Position numbers and translations under genes: made by a program. Below the pieces are notes generated by a model. The model made no database searches. It saw only the letters and a list, made by a program, of their open reading frames with translations, and had not been told where the DNA came from. From Gemmobacter caeruleus (GTDB taxonomy: Bacteria > Pseudomonadota > Alphaproteobacteria > Rhodobacterales > Rhodobacteraceae), in the NCBI RefSeq assembly GCF_008271655.1, contig NZ_VKKX01000052.1, forward strand, positions 62,001 to 126,000: a stretch of DNA of 64,000 nt. The letters run 5' to 3'. Positions 1 through 8,894 of this stretch are shown here, piece after piece. Position 1 is the stretch's first letter. Every line of letters begins with the position of its first letter.

Positions 1-1825
1 GGCTCGGGGTTTCCAGCATTGCCCCGATGCTCAGATCCGACGGCACCGCATGGCCCATGGCCGCCTCGCGGTCGCGCTGACGCAGCACGCAATCGCGCGC
101 GGCGGTGAATTCGCTCAGTTCGGTGATGAAGGGGAACATGACCTGAAGCGGCCGCCCGGCCGCCGCCCGGATCAGCGCCTGCGCCTGCATCTGCAACACG
201 CCCGGCTTGTCCAGCCCCACCCGGATCGCGCGCCAGCCCATTGCGGGGTTCGGCTCGTCCTGCGGCTTCATATAGGGCAAGACCTTGTCCGACCCGATAT
301 CCAGCGTGCGAAAGGCGACGGGCCGGCCCTTGGCGGCCTCGATCACCCGGGCATAAAGCCGGGCGAGTTCGTCCCGCTTGGGCATCTGGTTGCGGATGAG
401 GAACTGCAATTCGGTGCGGAACAGGCCCACCCCTTCGGCCCCCGAGCTTTCGATCGAGGGCAGGTCGGCCATCAGCCCGGCATTCATGTTCAGCCGGGTC
501 ACGGTGCCGCATTTCGATTGCGCCGGCAGGTGGCGCAGCACGGCATAGCGTTCCTGCGCCTTGGCCTGCATCGCCATCTTGTCGCGGAAACTGCGCACGA
601 CCATTTCGTCGGGCCGCAGATGCACAAAGCCCTGATCGCCATCGACCAGGATATGATCGCCGTTCAGCGCCTCGGCCACGATGCGTTCGGCATGAATCAC
701 CAGCGGGATCGCCAGCGCCCGCGCCACGATGGCGGCATGGCTGCCGACCGAGCCTTCCTCCAGCACCACCCCGCGCAGCTTCTTGCCATATTCCAGCAAT
801 TCCGCCGGGCCGATATTGCGCGCGATCAGGATCGGGTCTTCGGGCATCTGCGCGCCGGTATCCTGGCCCTGTCCGGTCAGGATGCGCAAAAGCCGGTTCG
901 ACAGGTCATCCAGATCGTTCAGCCTTTCGCGCAGATAGGCGTCTTCCACCTGTTGCAGGCGGGCGCGGGCGGCGGATTGTTCCTTTTCCACCGCCGCCTC
1001 GGCCGACAGGCCGCGCGCGATGTCTTCCTCCATCCGCCGCAGCCAGCCGCGGCTGTTGGCGAACATGCGATAGGCCTCCAGCACCTGCCGCTGATCCTTG
1101 TCGAGCGATTCCGCGCGCAGCAGATCGTCGATCGACACGCGCAACTGGCCCACGGCGTCACGGATACGCTCGATCTCGGTCAGCGGATCGTCGGCGACCG
1201 GATTGGTGACGACGACGCGGGGTTCGTGCAGCCAGACATGGCCTTCGGCGCTGCCCTCCTGCGCGATGCCGCCCCGGAACAGCCGGGGCCGGCGATGCAG
1301 CGCGCCCGGCCCGTCGCCTTCGCCCAGAAAGGCGCCCAGTTCGGTCATTTCGGCCAGCACCATGGCCACGACCTCAAGCGCATAGACCTCGTCTTCGGAA
1401 TAAAGCCGCGCGGTCTTTGACTGCACCACCAGCACGCCCAGCTTTTCGCCGACCCGCTGGATCGGCACGCCGAGGAAGCTGGAATAGATCTCCTCGCCCG
1501 TTTCGGGCATGTAGCGGAAACCCTTTTCCGAGGGCGCGTCGGCGGTGTTGATCGGCGCGGCCGAACGTGCGACGCGGCCGACCAGACCTTCGCCCACCTT
1601 CATGCGGGTCTGGTGGACGGCCTCTTTCTTCAGCCCCTCGGTCGCGCAGAGTTCCAGCGTATCCTCGTCGCGGAACAGATAGATCGAACAGACCTCGGTG
1701 CGCATCGAATCCGCGATCAGATGGGTGATGCGGTCCAGACGGTCCTGCCCCTTGCCGGGCAGGGCCAGACTGTCGCGCAGGCGCCGCAGCAATTTGCGGC
1801 TGTCACTCTCGCTGCGTTCGGTCAT
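1..1825 (-). CDS. ptsP: PtsP, phosphoenolpyruvate-protein phosphotransferase (EI-Ntr), 3' part cut by window edge
   Basis: First enzyme of the nitrogen-related PTS: it autophosphorylates from PEP and passes phosphate to NPr. Reading the minus strand from an ATG at 1825 gives about 608 codons that run off the window; the family is usually about 750 residues. Residues 20-165 form a GAF sensor domain (EVCSIYLFRDED, GEGLVGRVA). Residues about 210-380 match the EI N-terminal and phosphohistidine domains, with the catalytic His near residue 363 in GSVGSHAAIVARA. The PEP-binding barrel follows (GVGLFRTELQFLIR, FRTLDIGSDK). The GAF domain separates it from sugar-type EI. The C-terminus lies outside the window. 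Confidence 0.95.
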   Translation of the reverse strand, partial: MTERSESDSRKLLRRLRDSLALPGKGQDRLDRITHLIADSMRTEVCSIYLFRDEDTLELCATEGLKKEAVHQTRMKVGEGLVGRVARSAAPINTADAPSEKGFRYMPETGEEIYSSFLGVPIQRVGEKLGVLVVQSKTARLYSEDEVYALEVVAMVLAEMTELGAFLGEGDGPGALHRRPRLFRGGIAQEGSAEGHVWLHEPRVVVTNPVADDPLTEIERIRDAVGQLRVSIDDLLRAESLDKDQRQVLEAYRMFANSRGWLRRMEEDIARGLSAEAAVEKEQSAARARLQQVEDAYLRERLNDLDDLSNRLLRILTGQGQDTGAQMPEDPILIARNIGPAELLEYGKKLRGVVLEEGSVGSHAAIVARALAIPLVIHAERIVAEALNGDHILVDGDQGFVHLRPDEMVVRSFRDKMAMQAKAQERYAVLRHLPAQSKCGTVTRLNMNAGLMADLPSIESSGAEGVGLFRTELQFLIRNQMPKRDELARLYARVIEAAKGRPVAFRTLDIGSDKVLPYMKPQDEPNPAMGWRAIRVGLDKPGVLQMQAQALIRAAAGRPLQVMFPFITELSEFTAARDCVLRQRDREAAMGHAVPSDLSIGAMLETPS

Positions 1826-1976
1826 GATCCCCGGTCGTCGTTCTGAAAGGCTTTCCGCCCTTAGATCATAGCGCAACCGGAAACGGAACGCCCCTGCGAA
1901 CTGCGATTGCGCAGAAATGCGTCACATCGCCCGAAAAACATGCGATCTGGTCGCGGAATGGGCAGGATGCGGCTGG

Positions 1977-2771
1977 TCAGCCAGAGCCGAGCAGGGGTTT
2001 CACGCTGGCCGCTTCGGAAAAGCGCGCGATCACCCGGTCGGCGCCATGGTCTTGCGACAGCCGCAGCAGGCGAAAGCGGATGCGCGCCAATTCGCGGTAA
2101 TGCGTCAGGAAGGCCGCGTTCAGCGCCGCCCCTGAAACCGCGCCCAGCACCGGCACCGCCTGCGCGGCAAGCTTCTGGCTCAGGGTGGCTGCGATTTTCG
2201 GTGCCAGCGCCGTGACCAGCCGGTTCAGCGCCGCCCCCGTCACTGCGAAGCGCGCGCCGACAAAGGCGGTGTTCACCCCGTCATCGCCGCCCAGGGGCGT
2301 GCCCGAGGCAAAGCAGCGCAGGATCTCGGCCTTGGTGGCGGGATCGTCGGGGTCAAAGCCCTCGGCCTCGGCGGCGGCGCGGATGGTGCCCAGGATCAGC
2401 GTGATCGTCACCGGCAGTTCCGCGACCGAGGTGACCAGCCCGCCCGCGCCCCCGGCGGCCCCGCTCAGCGCGGCGGCGATCGGGGCGGCGGTTTCGCCCA
2501 TGTCGGGGGCATGGCGGCCCAGGGCGGCCAGCCCGAGCGCGCGTTCCAGCGTGGCCAGGGTCAGCGCCTCGACCTGCTTGCGCAGTGGCGCGGGCAAAAG
2601 GCCCATCTGCGCCTCGACCTTGCCGCCCAGCTTTTGCAGGATCGACATCATCGGCCCATTGGCCTTGCGCGCGCGCCGCGCCAGTTCGGCGATCTCGAAT
2701 TCCGGAAAGGGCGCCCGTTTCACGGCGGGCGGGGGCGGGCTGGCATCGGGGTCGGGTGTGATGTCGCTCAT
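1977..2771 (-). CDS. EcsC family protein
   Basis: 264 residues. The C-terminal two thirds match the EcsC family: a VTLILGTIRAAAEAEGFDP-like segment near residue 130 and a long alanine/glycine-rich hydrophobic stretch (VPVLGAVSGAALNAAFLTHY) near residue 215. EcsC proteins are membrane-associated and their biochemical role is not settled; the name comes from the Bacillus ecs operon. I chose the ATG at 2771 (MSDITPDPD). An in-frame TTG at 2813 would add 14 residues without homology-like content. The proline-rich N-terminus is probably a flexible cytoplasmic tail. It sits downstream of a GNAT gene on the same strand, about 70 bp away. Confidence 0.8.
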   Translation of the reverse strand: MSDITPDPDASPPPPAVKRAPFPEFEIAELARRARKANGPMMSILQKLGGKVEAQMGLLPAPLRKQVEALTLATLERALGLAALGRHAPDMGETAAPIAAALSGAAGGAGGLVTSVAELPVTITLILGTIRAAAEAEGFDPDDPATKAEILRCFASGTPLGGDDGVNTAFVGARFAVTGAALNRLVTALAPKIAATLSQKLAAQAVPVLGAVSGAALNAAFLTHYRELARIRFRLLRLSQDHGADRVIARFSEAASVKPLLGSG

Positions 2772-2843
2772 ATCCGCAAGGTAGGAAGGGCCGGGGGCCA
2801 CCGCAACGGGCAAGGCGCGGTGCGATGCGAATATTCCCGCAGC

Positions 2844-3332
2844 TCAGGACCGGGCCTTGGTCACCGTGCCGGTGACGCCCGCCCAGGCGCCGCGCACCAG
2901 TTCCAGGCCCAGCACGCGGTCGGGGTTGGTGGGGGGCGGCATCACCACCCCTTCCAGCTTGTGAAAGCCGAAGCGGCGGTAATAGGGCGCGTCGCCCACC
3001 AGCATCACCCGTTCCCATCCCAGGCGCTTGGCCTCGGCCAGGCTTTCATTGATCAACAGCCCGCCCAGCCCCTCGCCCTGGCGGGTGGGGTGAACCGCCA
3101 CCGGGCCGAGCAGCAGGATGTCATATTCGCCCACTTCGGCCGGCCAATAGCGGATCGCGGCGGCCAGAACGCCGCCCTCGTCGCGCAGCACCAGACAAAG
3201 CGGCGCCACCGTCGCCACCCCGTCGCGCAGCCGGTAGGAAGACAGCGCCGTGCGGCCCGGCGCGAAACAGAGGTCATAAAGCGCCTCCACTTCCCACCAA
3301 TCCGCCTCGGTCTCTTCCTCAAGCTGATACAT
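2844..3332 (-). CDS. GNAT family N-acetyltransferase
   Basis: 162-residue acetyl-CoA-dependent N-acetyltransferase. The acetyl-CoA pyrophosphate loop is clear (GPVAVHPTRQGEGLGGLLI, about residues 76-94), followed by the C-terminal motif PYYRRFGFHKLEG. This matches the YhbS-like group, whose substrates are mostly unknown. The start ATG at 3332 is preceded by a strong AGGAGG six bases upstream. It is probably co-transcribed with the EcsC gene behind it. The divergent gene mtnP starts 135 bp away, so this gap should hold both promoters. Confidence 0.88.
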   Translation of the reverse strand: MYQLEEETEADWWEVEALYDLCFAPGRTALSSYRLRDGVATVAPLCLVLRDEGGVLAAAIRYWPAEVGEYDILLLGPVAVHPTRQGEGLGGLLINESLAEAKRLGWERVMLVGDAPYYRRFGFHKLEGVVMPPPTNPDRVLGLELVRGAWAGVTGTVTKARS

Positions 3333-3467
3333 CCGGCGCCTCCTGTTCGTGGAACGCGGGTAACATGCGAGGGTGACAGGGAAAAGACGCGATTTTGCGA
3401 CGCAATGCCCCCTCGCGCCCCGCCTGCCGCTGCTCTAGGCTGACCCGCGAACAGACGGAGCAAAGCC

Positions 3468-4334
3468 ATGCAGCGCAGGATCGGGGTCATCGGCGGGTCG
3501 GGTGTCTATCAGATCGACGGGCTGGAGGGCGCGGGCTGGCGCGCGGTGGAAACGCCATGGGGGCCGCCCTCGGACGAGATCCTGACCGGCCGCCTGGCCG
3601 GGCTGGAGATGTGCTTTCTGCCGCGCCATGGCCGGGGCCATGTGCATCTGCCCGCCGAGGTGCCGGCCCGCGCCAATATCGCGGCGCTCAAGATGCTGGG
3701 CTGCACCGATGTCGTGGCGGTCTCTGCCGTGGGGTCGCTGCGCGAGGATTTCCGCCCGGGCGACATGGTGGTGCTGGATCAGCTGATCGACCGCACCACG
3801 GGCCGGCCCGGCACCTTCTTTGGCGCGGGCTGTGTCGCGCATGTCAGCCTCGCGGATCCGTTTTGTGCCGAACTGTCAGCGGCTTGCGTCGCGTCCTTGC
3901 GGCAGGTCGGCGCGGTGGTGCATCAGGGCGGCACCTATCTGGCGATGGAGGGGCCGCAATTTTCCACCCGCGCGGAATCGCGGCTCTATCGGCAATGGGG
4001 CTGCGATGTGATCGGCATGACCGCCATGCCCGAGGCCCGACTCGCCCGCGAGGCAGAGCTTTGTTACGCCTCGGTCGCGATGGTGACGGATTACGATTGC
4101 TGGCACGAAACGCATGGCGCGGTGGATGTGGCGCAGGTCATCGCGGTGCTGGGGCAGAATGCGCAACTGGCCCGGTCGATGATCGCGGCGCTGCCCTTGC
4201 ATCTGGGGGCCAGCCGTGTGCCCTGTCCCTGCGGCTGCGACCGCGCGCTGGATCATGCGGTGATGACCGCGCCCGACCGGCGCGACCCGGCCACGCTGGC
4301 GCGGCTGCGCGCCATCGCGGGGCGTGTGCTGTGA
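3468..4334 (+). CDS. mtnP: S-methyl-5'-thioadenosine phosphorylase
   Basis: 288 residues. It cleaves methylthioadenosine with phosphate to adenine and 5-methylthioribose-1-phosphate in methionine salvage. Visible motifs are the N-terminal phosphate loop GVIGGSGVYQIDGL, PRHGRGHVHLP, the loop AVSAVGSLREDFRPGDMV and the substrate segment MEGPQFSTRAES, all typical of MTAP. The ATG at 3468 follows GGAGCAAAGCC. It is the first gene of a four-gene plus-strand operon: its TGA overlaps the GTG of the next gene, and apt at the end can recycle the adenine produced. The two middle genes have no evident role in this salvage step. Confidence 0.95.
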   Translation: MQRRIGVIGGSGVYQIDGLEGAGWRAVETPWGPPSDEILTGRLAGLEMCFLPRHGRGHVHLPAEVPARANIAALKMLGCTDVVAVSAVGSLREDFRPGDMVVLDQLIDRTTGRPGTFFGAGCVAHVSLADPFCAELSAACVASLRQVGAVVHQGGTYLAMEGPQFSTRAESRLYRQWGCDVIGMTAMPEARLAREAELCYASVAMVTDYDCWHETHGAVDVAQVIAVLGQNAQLARSMIAALPLHLGASRVPCPCGCDRALDHAVMTAPDRRDPATLARLRAIAGRVL

Positions 4335-5578
4335 AGGTTCTGGTGCTGGGCGCCGATGGCTTCATCGGGCGGCATGTGGCCTTTGCCCTGCGCCGGGCGG
4401 GGCATGAGGTCACCGCTTCGGCCCGCCGGCCGGGGCGGCTGGCGCGGATGGGCTTTCCGGTGCTGGCCGCCGATCTGACCGACCCCGCCACCCATGCGCC
4501 GGACTTCTGGGCACCGCATCTGGGGCCAGGCGTGGCGGTGGTCAATCTGGCGGGCCTGCTGACCGGGACCGAGGCCGCCTTTCGCGCGGTGCATGTGCAG
4601 GCGCTGACGGCGGTGCTTGCCGTGGCCACCGGGCCGTGCCTGCATGTCTCCGCCGTGGGGATTGATGCCGACACCCCCTTTGCCCGCTGGCGCCGGGCGT
4701 CCGAACAGGTGGCGCTGGCGGCGGGGGCGATGGTGCTGCGCCCAGGGCTGGTCATGGCCGATACGAGCTATGGCGGCAGTTCCGCCCTGCGCGCCTTCGC
4801 GGCCTTTCCGGGCATCGTGCCGGTGGTGGGGGACGGGGCGCAGCGCTTCAACCCGATCCATGCCGAGGATCTGGCGCAGGTGATCGCCACCCTGCTGGCC
4901 GCCCCGGTGCCGGGTGTGCATGAGGTGGGCGGCCCCGAGGAGATCAGCCTCGCTGCGCTGACACAGCGCCTGCGCGCCTGGCTGGGCCTTTCGCCCGCGC
5001 CGCTCTGGCATGTGCCGGGATGGCTGGCGCGGGGGGCGGGAAGGCTGGGCGCTGCGCTGCGGCTGGGGCCGATCAACACGACGGCGCTGCGGCAACTGGA
5101 TCACGGGGTGCTGGCCGATGTGGCGCCGCTGCTGGCACGGCTGCCCGCACCGCCGCGCGGGGTGTCGGATTTCCTGATGGCGCGGCCCGCCGGCACGCAG
5201 GACATCTGGCAGGCACGGCTTTACCTCTTGAAACCCGTCATCCGGCTGGTGCTGGCCGCGCTCTGGCTCGGCTCCGGCCTGCTGGGCCTGCTGACGCCGG
5301 TCACGGGTTTTGCCGGCGATATCGGGCTCCCGGCACCGCTGGCCCTGCTGCTGGCGCGCGGCGGGGGGCTGGTCGATCTGGCGCTTGGGCTGGCACTGTT
5401 GCGCGACTGGCGCCCGGTGCCGGTGGGGCTGGCGCAGCTGGGCATGGTGCTGGCCTATACGGCCGGCCTGACGCTGCTGGCGCCGGGCCTCTGGCTCGAC
5501 CCCTTCGGCGGGCTGTTGAAGAACCTCCCCGTCCTAGCGCTGATCCTCGCGCATCTGGCGCTGGCGGAGGAGCGGTGA
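4331..5578 (+). CDS. NAD(P)-binding SDR-type protein fused to a DoxX-like membrane domain
   Basis: 415 residues starting with GTG in a GTGA overlap with mtnP. Residues 1-290 are an extended-SDR/NmrA-like Rossmann domain (VLVLGADGFIGRHVAFAL) with a RFNPIHAEDLAQVI segment typical of complex-I NDUFA9/YbjT relatives. No clear YxxxK catalytic pair was seen, so it may bind NAD(P) without classical dehydrogenase activity. Residues about 300-415 contain four hydrophobic helices of DoxX type (VIRLVLAALWLGSGLLGLL and later segments). Its stop overlaps the ATG of the DUF2269 gene, which argues for translational coupling. Substrate unknown. Confidence 0.82.
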   Translation: MKVLVLGADGFIGRHVAFALRRAGHEVTASARRPGRLARMGFPVLAADLTDPATHAPDFWAPHLGPGVAVVNLAGLLTGTEAAFRAVHVQALTAVLAVATGPCLHVSAVGIDADTPFARWRRASEQVALAAGAMVLRPGLVMADTSYGGSSALRAFAAFPGIVPVVGDGAQRFNPIHAEDLAQVIATLLAAPVPGVHEVGGPEEISLAALTQRLRAWLGLSPAPLWHVPGWLARGAGRLGAALRLGPINTTALRQLDHGVLADVAPLLARLPAPPRGVSDFLMARPAGTQDIWQARLYLLKPVIRLVLAALWLGSGLLGLLTPVTGFAGDIGLPAPLALLLARGGGLVDLALGLALLRDWRPVPVGLAQLGMVLAYTAGLTLLAPGLWLDPFGGLLKNLPVLALILAHLALAEER

Positions 5579-6045
5579 TGGAGCCCTATCTGCTGGCAAA
5601 ATGGCTGCATGTCCTGTCCTCGACCCTGCTGTTTGGCACCGGCATCGGCACGGCATTCGCGATGGTCTGGGCGATGCGATCCGACCGGGCCGAGGTGGTG
5701 GCCCATGTCGCGGGCGGCGTGGTGCTGGCCGACTGGATCTTCACCACCCCCGCCGGGGTGGCGCAGCCGCTGACCGGTCTGTGGCTGATCCACGAAACCG
5801 GGTTCAGCCTGACGGAGGACTGGCTCTTGCTGACCTATGCCGCCTATGCGCTGGCCTTCCTGTGCTGGGCGCCGGTCGTCGCACTGCAAATCCGCATCCG
5901 CGATCTGGCCCGCGCGGAAGCACCCGGCCCGCTGCCCGCCCCGGCGCGGCGGCTTTACCGGTTGTGGTTCGCGCTTGGCTGGCCGGCCTTCACCGCGCTT
6001 GTGGGGGTGTTCTGGCTGATGATATCGAAACCCGACCTGTTCTGA
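5578..6045 (+). CDS. DUF2269 family integral membrane protein
   Basis: 155 residues with four predicted membrane helices (for example [20 protein letters not shown] near residue 9 and [20 protein letters not shown] near 80). It fits the DUF2269 family, small membrane proteins of unknown function. The ATG overlaps the previous gene's TGA (TGATG). The charged loop with repeated RIRD/ARAE residues is probably cytoplasmic. The preceding SDR-DoxX protein and this one may form a membrane pair; that is inference from coupling alone. Confidence 0.8.
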   Translation: MEPYLLAKWLHVLSSTLLFGTGIGTAFAMVWAMRSDRAEVVAHVAGGVVLADWIFTTPAGVAQPLTGLWLIHETGFSLTEDWLLLTYAAYALAFLCWAPVVALQIRIRDLARAEAPGPLPAPARRLYRLWFALGWPAFTALVGVFWLMISKPDLF

Positions 6046-6055
6046 GAGGCGTGCC

Positions 6056-6589
6056 ATGACCAAGACCGTCCGGGATTACATCCGCACCATCGTCGATTTC
6101 CCGCATGAAGGGATCCTGTTTCGCGATGTGACGACGCTGTTCGCCGATCCGCGCGGCTTCCGCATGGCGATCGACCAGTTGCTGCACCCCTATGCCGGCA
6201 CCCGCATCGACAAGGTGGTGGGGCTGGAGGCGCGCGGCTTCATCCTGGGCGGCGCGGTGGCGCATCAGCTCTCCACCGGCTTCGTGCCGATCCGCAAGAA
6301 GGGCAAGCTGCCCGGCCAGACCATTTCCCAGGCCTATACGCTGGAATATGGCGAGGCGGTGGTCGAGGTGCATGACGATGCGATCGCGGCGGGCGAAAAG
6401 GTGTTGCTGGTCGATGACCTGCTGGCCACTGGCGGCACCGCCGAGGCCGGTATCAAGCTGGTGGAGCGGCTGGGCGGCCAGATCATCGGCTGCGCCTTCG
6501 TGGTGGATCTGCCCGATCTGGGCGGCCGCGCCAAGCTGGAGGCCATGGGAATGGATGTCCACGCCCTTTGCGCCTTCGAGGGGCTTTGA
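6056..6589 (+). CDS. apt: Adenine phosphoribosyltransferase
   Basis: 177 residues, normal family length. It converts adenine and PRPP to AMP. The PRPP-binding motif [16 protein letters not shown] lies at about residues 120-135. The N-terminal [20 protein letters not shown] and the flexible-loop [10 protein letters not shown] are diagnostic. ATG at 6056 follows GAGAGG. As the last gene of the mtnP operon it completes the route MTA to adenine to AMP. A strong terminator follows about 110 bp downstream. Confidence 0.96.
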   Translation: MTKTVRDYIRTIVDFPHEGILFRDVTTLFADPRGFRMAIDQLLHPYAGTRIDKVVGLEARGFILGGAVAHQLSTGFVPIRKKGKLPGQTISQAYTLEYGEAVVEVHDDAIAAGEKVLLVDDLLATGGTAEAGIKLVERLGGQIIGCAFVVDLPDLGGRAKLEAMGMDVHALCAFEGL

Positions 6590-6696
6590 GGCGGTTTTGG
6601 TAACCTTGTGTTAACTCCGACTCGCTAGAACAGGGCTACCGGGACCACCCACCCGGGGATGCGCTGCTTGCAACACGTGTCCAACACACCCCACCC

Positions 6697-6726
6697 AACC
6701 CCGTCGGGCACCCACCCGGCGGGGTT
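6697..6726 (+). terminator. Rho-independent terminator after apt
   Basis: Twelve-base-pair stem (6697-6708 with 6715-6726; one G-T pair) with a six-base loop, followed by TTTCTTTCT on the plus strand. It ends the mtnP-apt operon. The 107 bases between apt and this hairpin contain no gene that I can support. Confidence 0.85.
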
Positions 6727-6782
6727 TCTTTCTGCCCCCGCGCAGGGGGGGCTGTCTGCCCCCCACGGCCCTTCGGGCCTCC

Positions 6783-6859
6783 CCCCGAGGATATTTTTGA
6801 ACAGATGAAGGGGCGGAAGCGCGCCTTGCCCTTCATCTGTTCCCAAATATCCTCAGGGG
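6783..6859. repeat. Inverted pair of a dispersed intergenic repeat (copies 1 and 2)
   Basis: Copy 1 (6783-6810) reads CCCCGAGGATATTTTTGAA then CAGATGAAG. Copy 2 (6831-6859) is its inverted form. With the GC-rich loop they can fold into one long hairpin between the converging genes apt and lysC. Two further copies occur at 19021-19050 and 21966-21993. A hairpin related to GGGGGGCTGTCTGCCCCCC (6745-6763) precedes copy 1 and also accompanies the copy at 21966, so the repeated unit is longer than the box itself. Confidence 0.8.
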
Positions 6860-6883
6860 GTGAATTGAGCCGCAGGCTCAAGA

Positions 6884-6904
6884 GGGGGCGCGAGCGCCCC
6901 CTTT
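6884..6904 (+). terminator. Compact GC hairpin with short T-run
   Basis: GGGGGCGC, a GA loop, then GCGCCCCC (6884-6901) followed by TTT. It can act as a plus-strand terminator or as part of the transcription barrier between apt and lysC. Confidence 0.5.
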
Positions 6905-6920
6905 GCCACGGGTCAAACGC

Positions 6921-6951
6921 GAAACGCCCCGACCGGGGGGCGGGGCGTTTC
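6921..6951 (-). terminator. Probable lysC terminator hairpin
   Basis: GAAACGCCCC (6921-6930) pairs with GGGGCGTTTC (6942-6951), only 25 bp past the lysC stop on the minus strand. The T-run after the stem on that strand is weak (CGCGTTTG), so strength is uncertain. Confidence 0.55.
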
Positions 6952-6975
6952 AGAAAAGCGCGCAGGTGCTGGCGG

Positions 6976-8235
6976 TCAGGCCTTGTCCAGCTCGAAGGCG
7001 TCATGCAGGGCCTGCACGGCAAGCTCCATGTATTTGCGGTCGATCAGCACCGAGATCTTGATCTCCGAGGTGGAGATGACCTTGATGTTCACGCCCTCGT
7101 TCGCCAGCGCCTTGAACATGCGGGCGGCGACGCCGGCATGGCTGCGCATGCCGATCCCCACGACCGAGACCTTGGCGACATCGGTGTCGATGATTAGCTC
7201 GTCATATTTGATCAGGCCGCTGGCGCGGGCGTCTTCCATCGCCTTCTTCGCGCGCTCGACCTGGTTGATCGGGCAGGAGAAGGTCATGTCGGTGACGGCG
7301 CCGGGGTGGCTGTCGTCATAATCCTTTTCCGAGATGTTCTGGACGATCATGTCCACGTTCACGCCGGCCTCGGCCAGCGGGCCGAAGATGGCCTGGGCGA
7401 CGCCGGGGCGGTCTTCGATGGTGAACAGGGTGATCTTCGCTTCCTCGCGCGAGAAGGCGACGCCCGAGACGACTTTCGATTCCATGATTTCCTCCTCGTC
7501 GCAGACCAGGGTTCCAGAGTTTTCGTCGGTATCCTCGAAGGAGGACAGCACCCGCAGCCGCACCTTGTAGCGCATCGCCAGCTCGACCGAGCGGGTTTGC
7601 AGCACCTTGGCGCCGAGCGAGGCGAGTTCGAGCATTTCCTCGAAGGCGATCTTGTTCAGCTTGCGCGCCTTGTCCGACACGCGCGGGTCGGTGGTATAGA
7701 CGCCGTCCACATCGGTATAGATGTCGCAGCGTTCGGCGCCAAAGGCGGCGGCAAAGGCGACGGCGGTCGTGTCCGACCCGCCCCGGCCCAGCGTGGTGAC
7801 CCGGCCCTCGGGGCTGATGCCCTGAAAGCCCGCGACCACGGCGACCTTGAAGCCTTCGCGGAATTTCGCATCCAGATTGTCGCGCGGGATCGAGACGAAG
7901 CGCGCGGCGGAATGGGCGGCGGTGGTATTGATCGGCACCTGCCAGCCCTGCCAGGACCGGGCCGGGATGCCCATTTCCTGCAAGCGCAGCGCCATGAGGC
8001 CCGCGGTCACATTCTCGCCCGAGGCGACGACGGCATCATATTCGCGCGCGTCGTAAAGCTTGGAGGTGCCCTCGACCCAGCCGACCAGTTCATTGGTCTT
8101 GCCGGACATCGCGCTGACGATGACGATCACGTCATAGCCCCGCTCCACCTCTTTCTGCACCTTCAGCGCGGCGTTTTCGATCCGCGCCAGATCGGCGACC
8201 GAAGTGCCGCCGAATTTCATCACCAGAAGCGGCAT
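6976..8235 (-). CDS. lysC: Aspartate kinase
   Basis: 419 residues. It phosphorylates aspartate, the first step towards lysine, threonine and methionine. The N-terminus has the kinase signature VMKFGGTSVADLARI. GRGGSDTTAVAFAAAF and DIYTDVDGVYTTDPR mark the nucleotide/aspartate site at about residues 155-190. Two ACT domains fill residues about 265-419 (TLFTIEDRPGVAQAIFGPL and KVSVVGIGMRSHAGVAARMF), which normally bind lysine or threonine for feedback inhibition. ATG at 8235. Monocistronic in this window. Confidence 0.96.
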   Translation of the reverse strand: MPLLVMKFGGTSVADLARIENAALKVQKEVERGYDVIVIVSAMSGKTNELVGWVEGTSKLYDAREYDAVVASGENVTAGLMALRLQEMGIPARSWQGWQVPINTTAAHSAARFVSIPRDNLDAKFREGFKVAVVAGFQGISPEGRVTTLGRGGSDTTAVAFAAAFGAERCDIYTDVDGVYTTDPRVSDKARKLNKIAFEEMLELASLGAKVLQTRSVELAMRYKVRLRVLSSFEDTDENSGTLVCDEEEIMESKVVSGVAFSREEAKITLFTIEDRPGVAQAIFGPLAEAGVNVDMIVQNISEKDYDDSHPGAVTDMTFSCPINQVERAKKAMEDARASGLIKYDELIIDTDVAKVSVVGIGMRSHAGVAARMFKALANEGVNIKVISTSEIKISVLIDRKYMELAVQALHDAFELDKA

Positions 8236-8482
8236 CCGAGCCCCCCAGTCCGCCAGTCAAACCGCGCGTTCCATAGCAGAAGCGGGGGGGGATGCAAGGG
8301 GTGGGCGGGCGAGGGGGAAAGGCCGCATCGAAAGCGCCGCCCTGTCCAAAGGACCGCGTGGCCAGCCGCGCCCGGTCAAAAGGTTTTCGTGCGGCGGGGC
8401 GAGGGCCCGGTCTGGTTGCGTGGCCACCCACCACCTTGCCACCGTGGTGCCGCCGGTAGAGTGTCCTCAGTGCCGCTTACGC

Positions 8483-8867
8483 TTAGGGGATGTTGACCGC
8501 GAGGGTCTTTTGACGGCGGGACACTGTGCTGAAGTCAGGCACCGTCCAATCGAGGCCAACCAGCCGCTGTAGGCTCTGGACGAGCCCGGTCGTCTCCCTG
8601 AGCGCCATGCCAAAAGCCCGTTCATCGTCAGGCGCTTTGAATGGCACTATTGCAGTAAGTCTGCTGGCGGCCACGCCTGCCCATCGGCCAGGCACCCCAA
8701 CTCATCTCGGGGTCAAACCAGATCGTCAGTGAGCCCTGCCGTTTCAGCGCTTCATTACAGGCGGGCCAGTTCCTGGTTTTGTAGGTCGGGGGGGCGGTCG
8801 GCTCATGCGTTCCATCACCATGCTGGATTCACGAAGTGAATCCCTCGCCGGATTTGTGCACAGAGCC
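8483..8867 (-). pseudogene. Decayed IS5-family element: left end and N-terminal transposase fragment
   Basis: Read on the minus strand, 8867-8850 resembles an IS5-group left terminal repeat (GGCTCTGTGCACAAATCC), followed by a palindrome GATTCACTTCGTGAATC. From 8786 a transposase N-terminus can be followed (TYKTRNWPACNEALKR, SLTIWFDPEMSW), then a segment in another frame (FGMALRETTGLV, LVGLDWTVPDFSTVSRRQK) ending in a premature stop at 8483. Two single-base deletions are needed to join the frames. The DDE catalytic residues and right end are missing. The sequence resembles but is not the intact element next door. Confidence 0.75.
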
Positions 8868-8894
8868 TTCATGAGGCGTACGTTTCTATATAAA

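Noticed and set aside
1163-1190. Minus-strand CGATCC-N16-CGTATC, one mismatch from the RpoE promoter pattern
   Set aside because: Lies inside the ptsP coding region with a mismatch in the first -35 base and no gene start after it.
50-1420. Long plus-strand open frame (456 codons) rich in His, Gln and Arg
   Set aside because: It is the complementary shadow of ptsP, whose GAF and phosphohistidine motifs are clear on the minus strand.
6590-6696. Possible small RNA between apt and its terminator
   Set aside because: The distance would allow one, but no convincing promoter with correct spacing was found.
8236-8482. Possible gene upstream of lysC
   Set aside because: Open frames here are Pro/Arg-rich without ribosome sites; I see no gene in this 247-bp gap.
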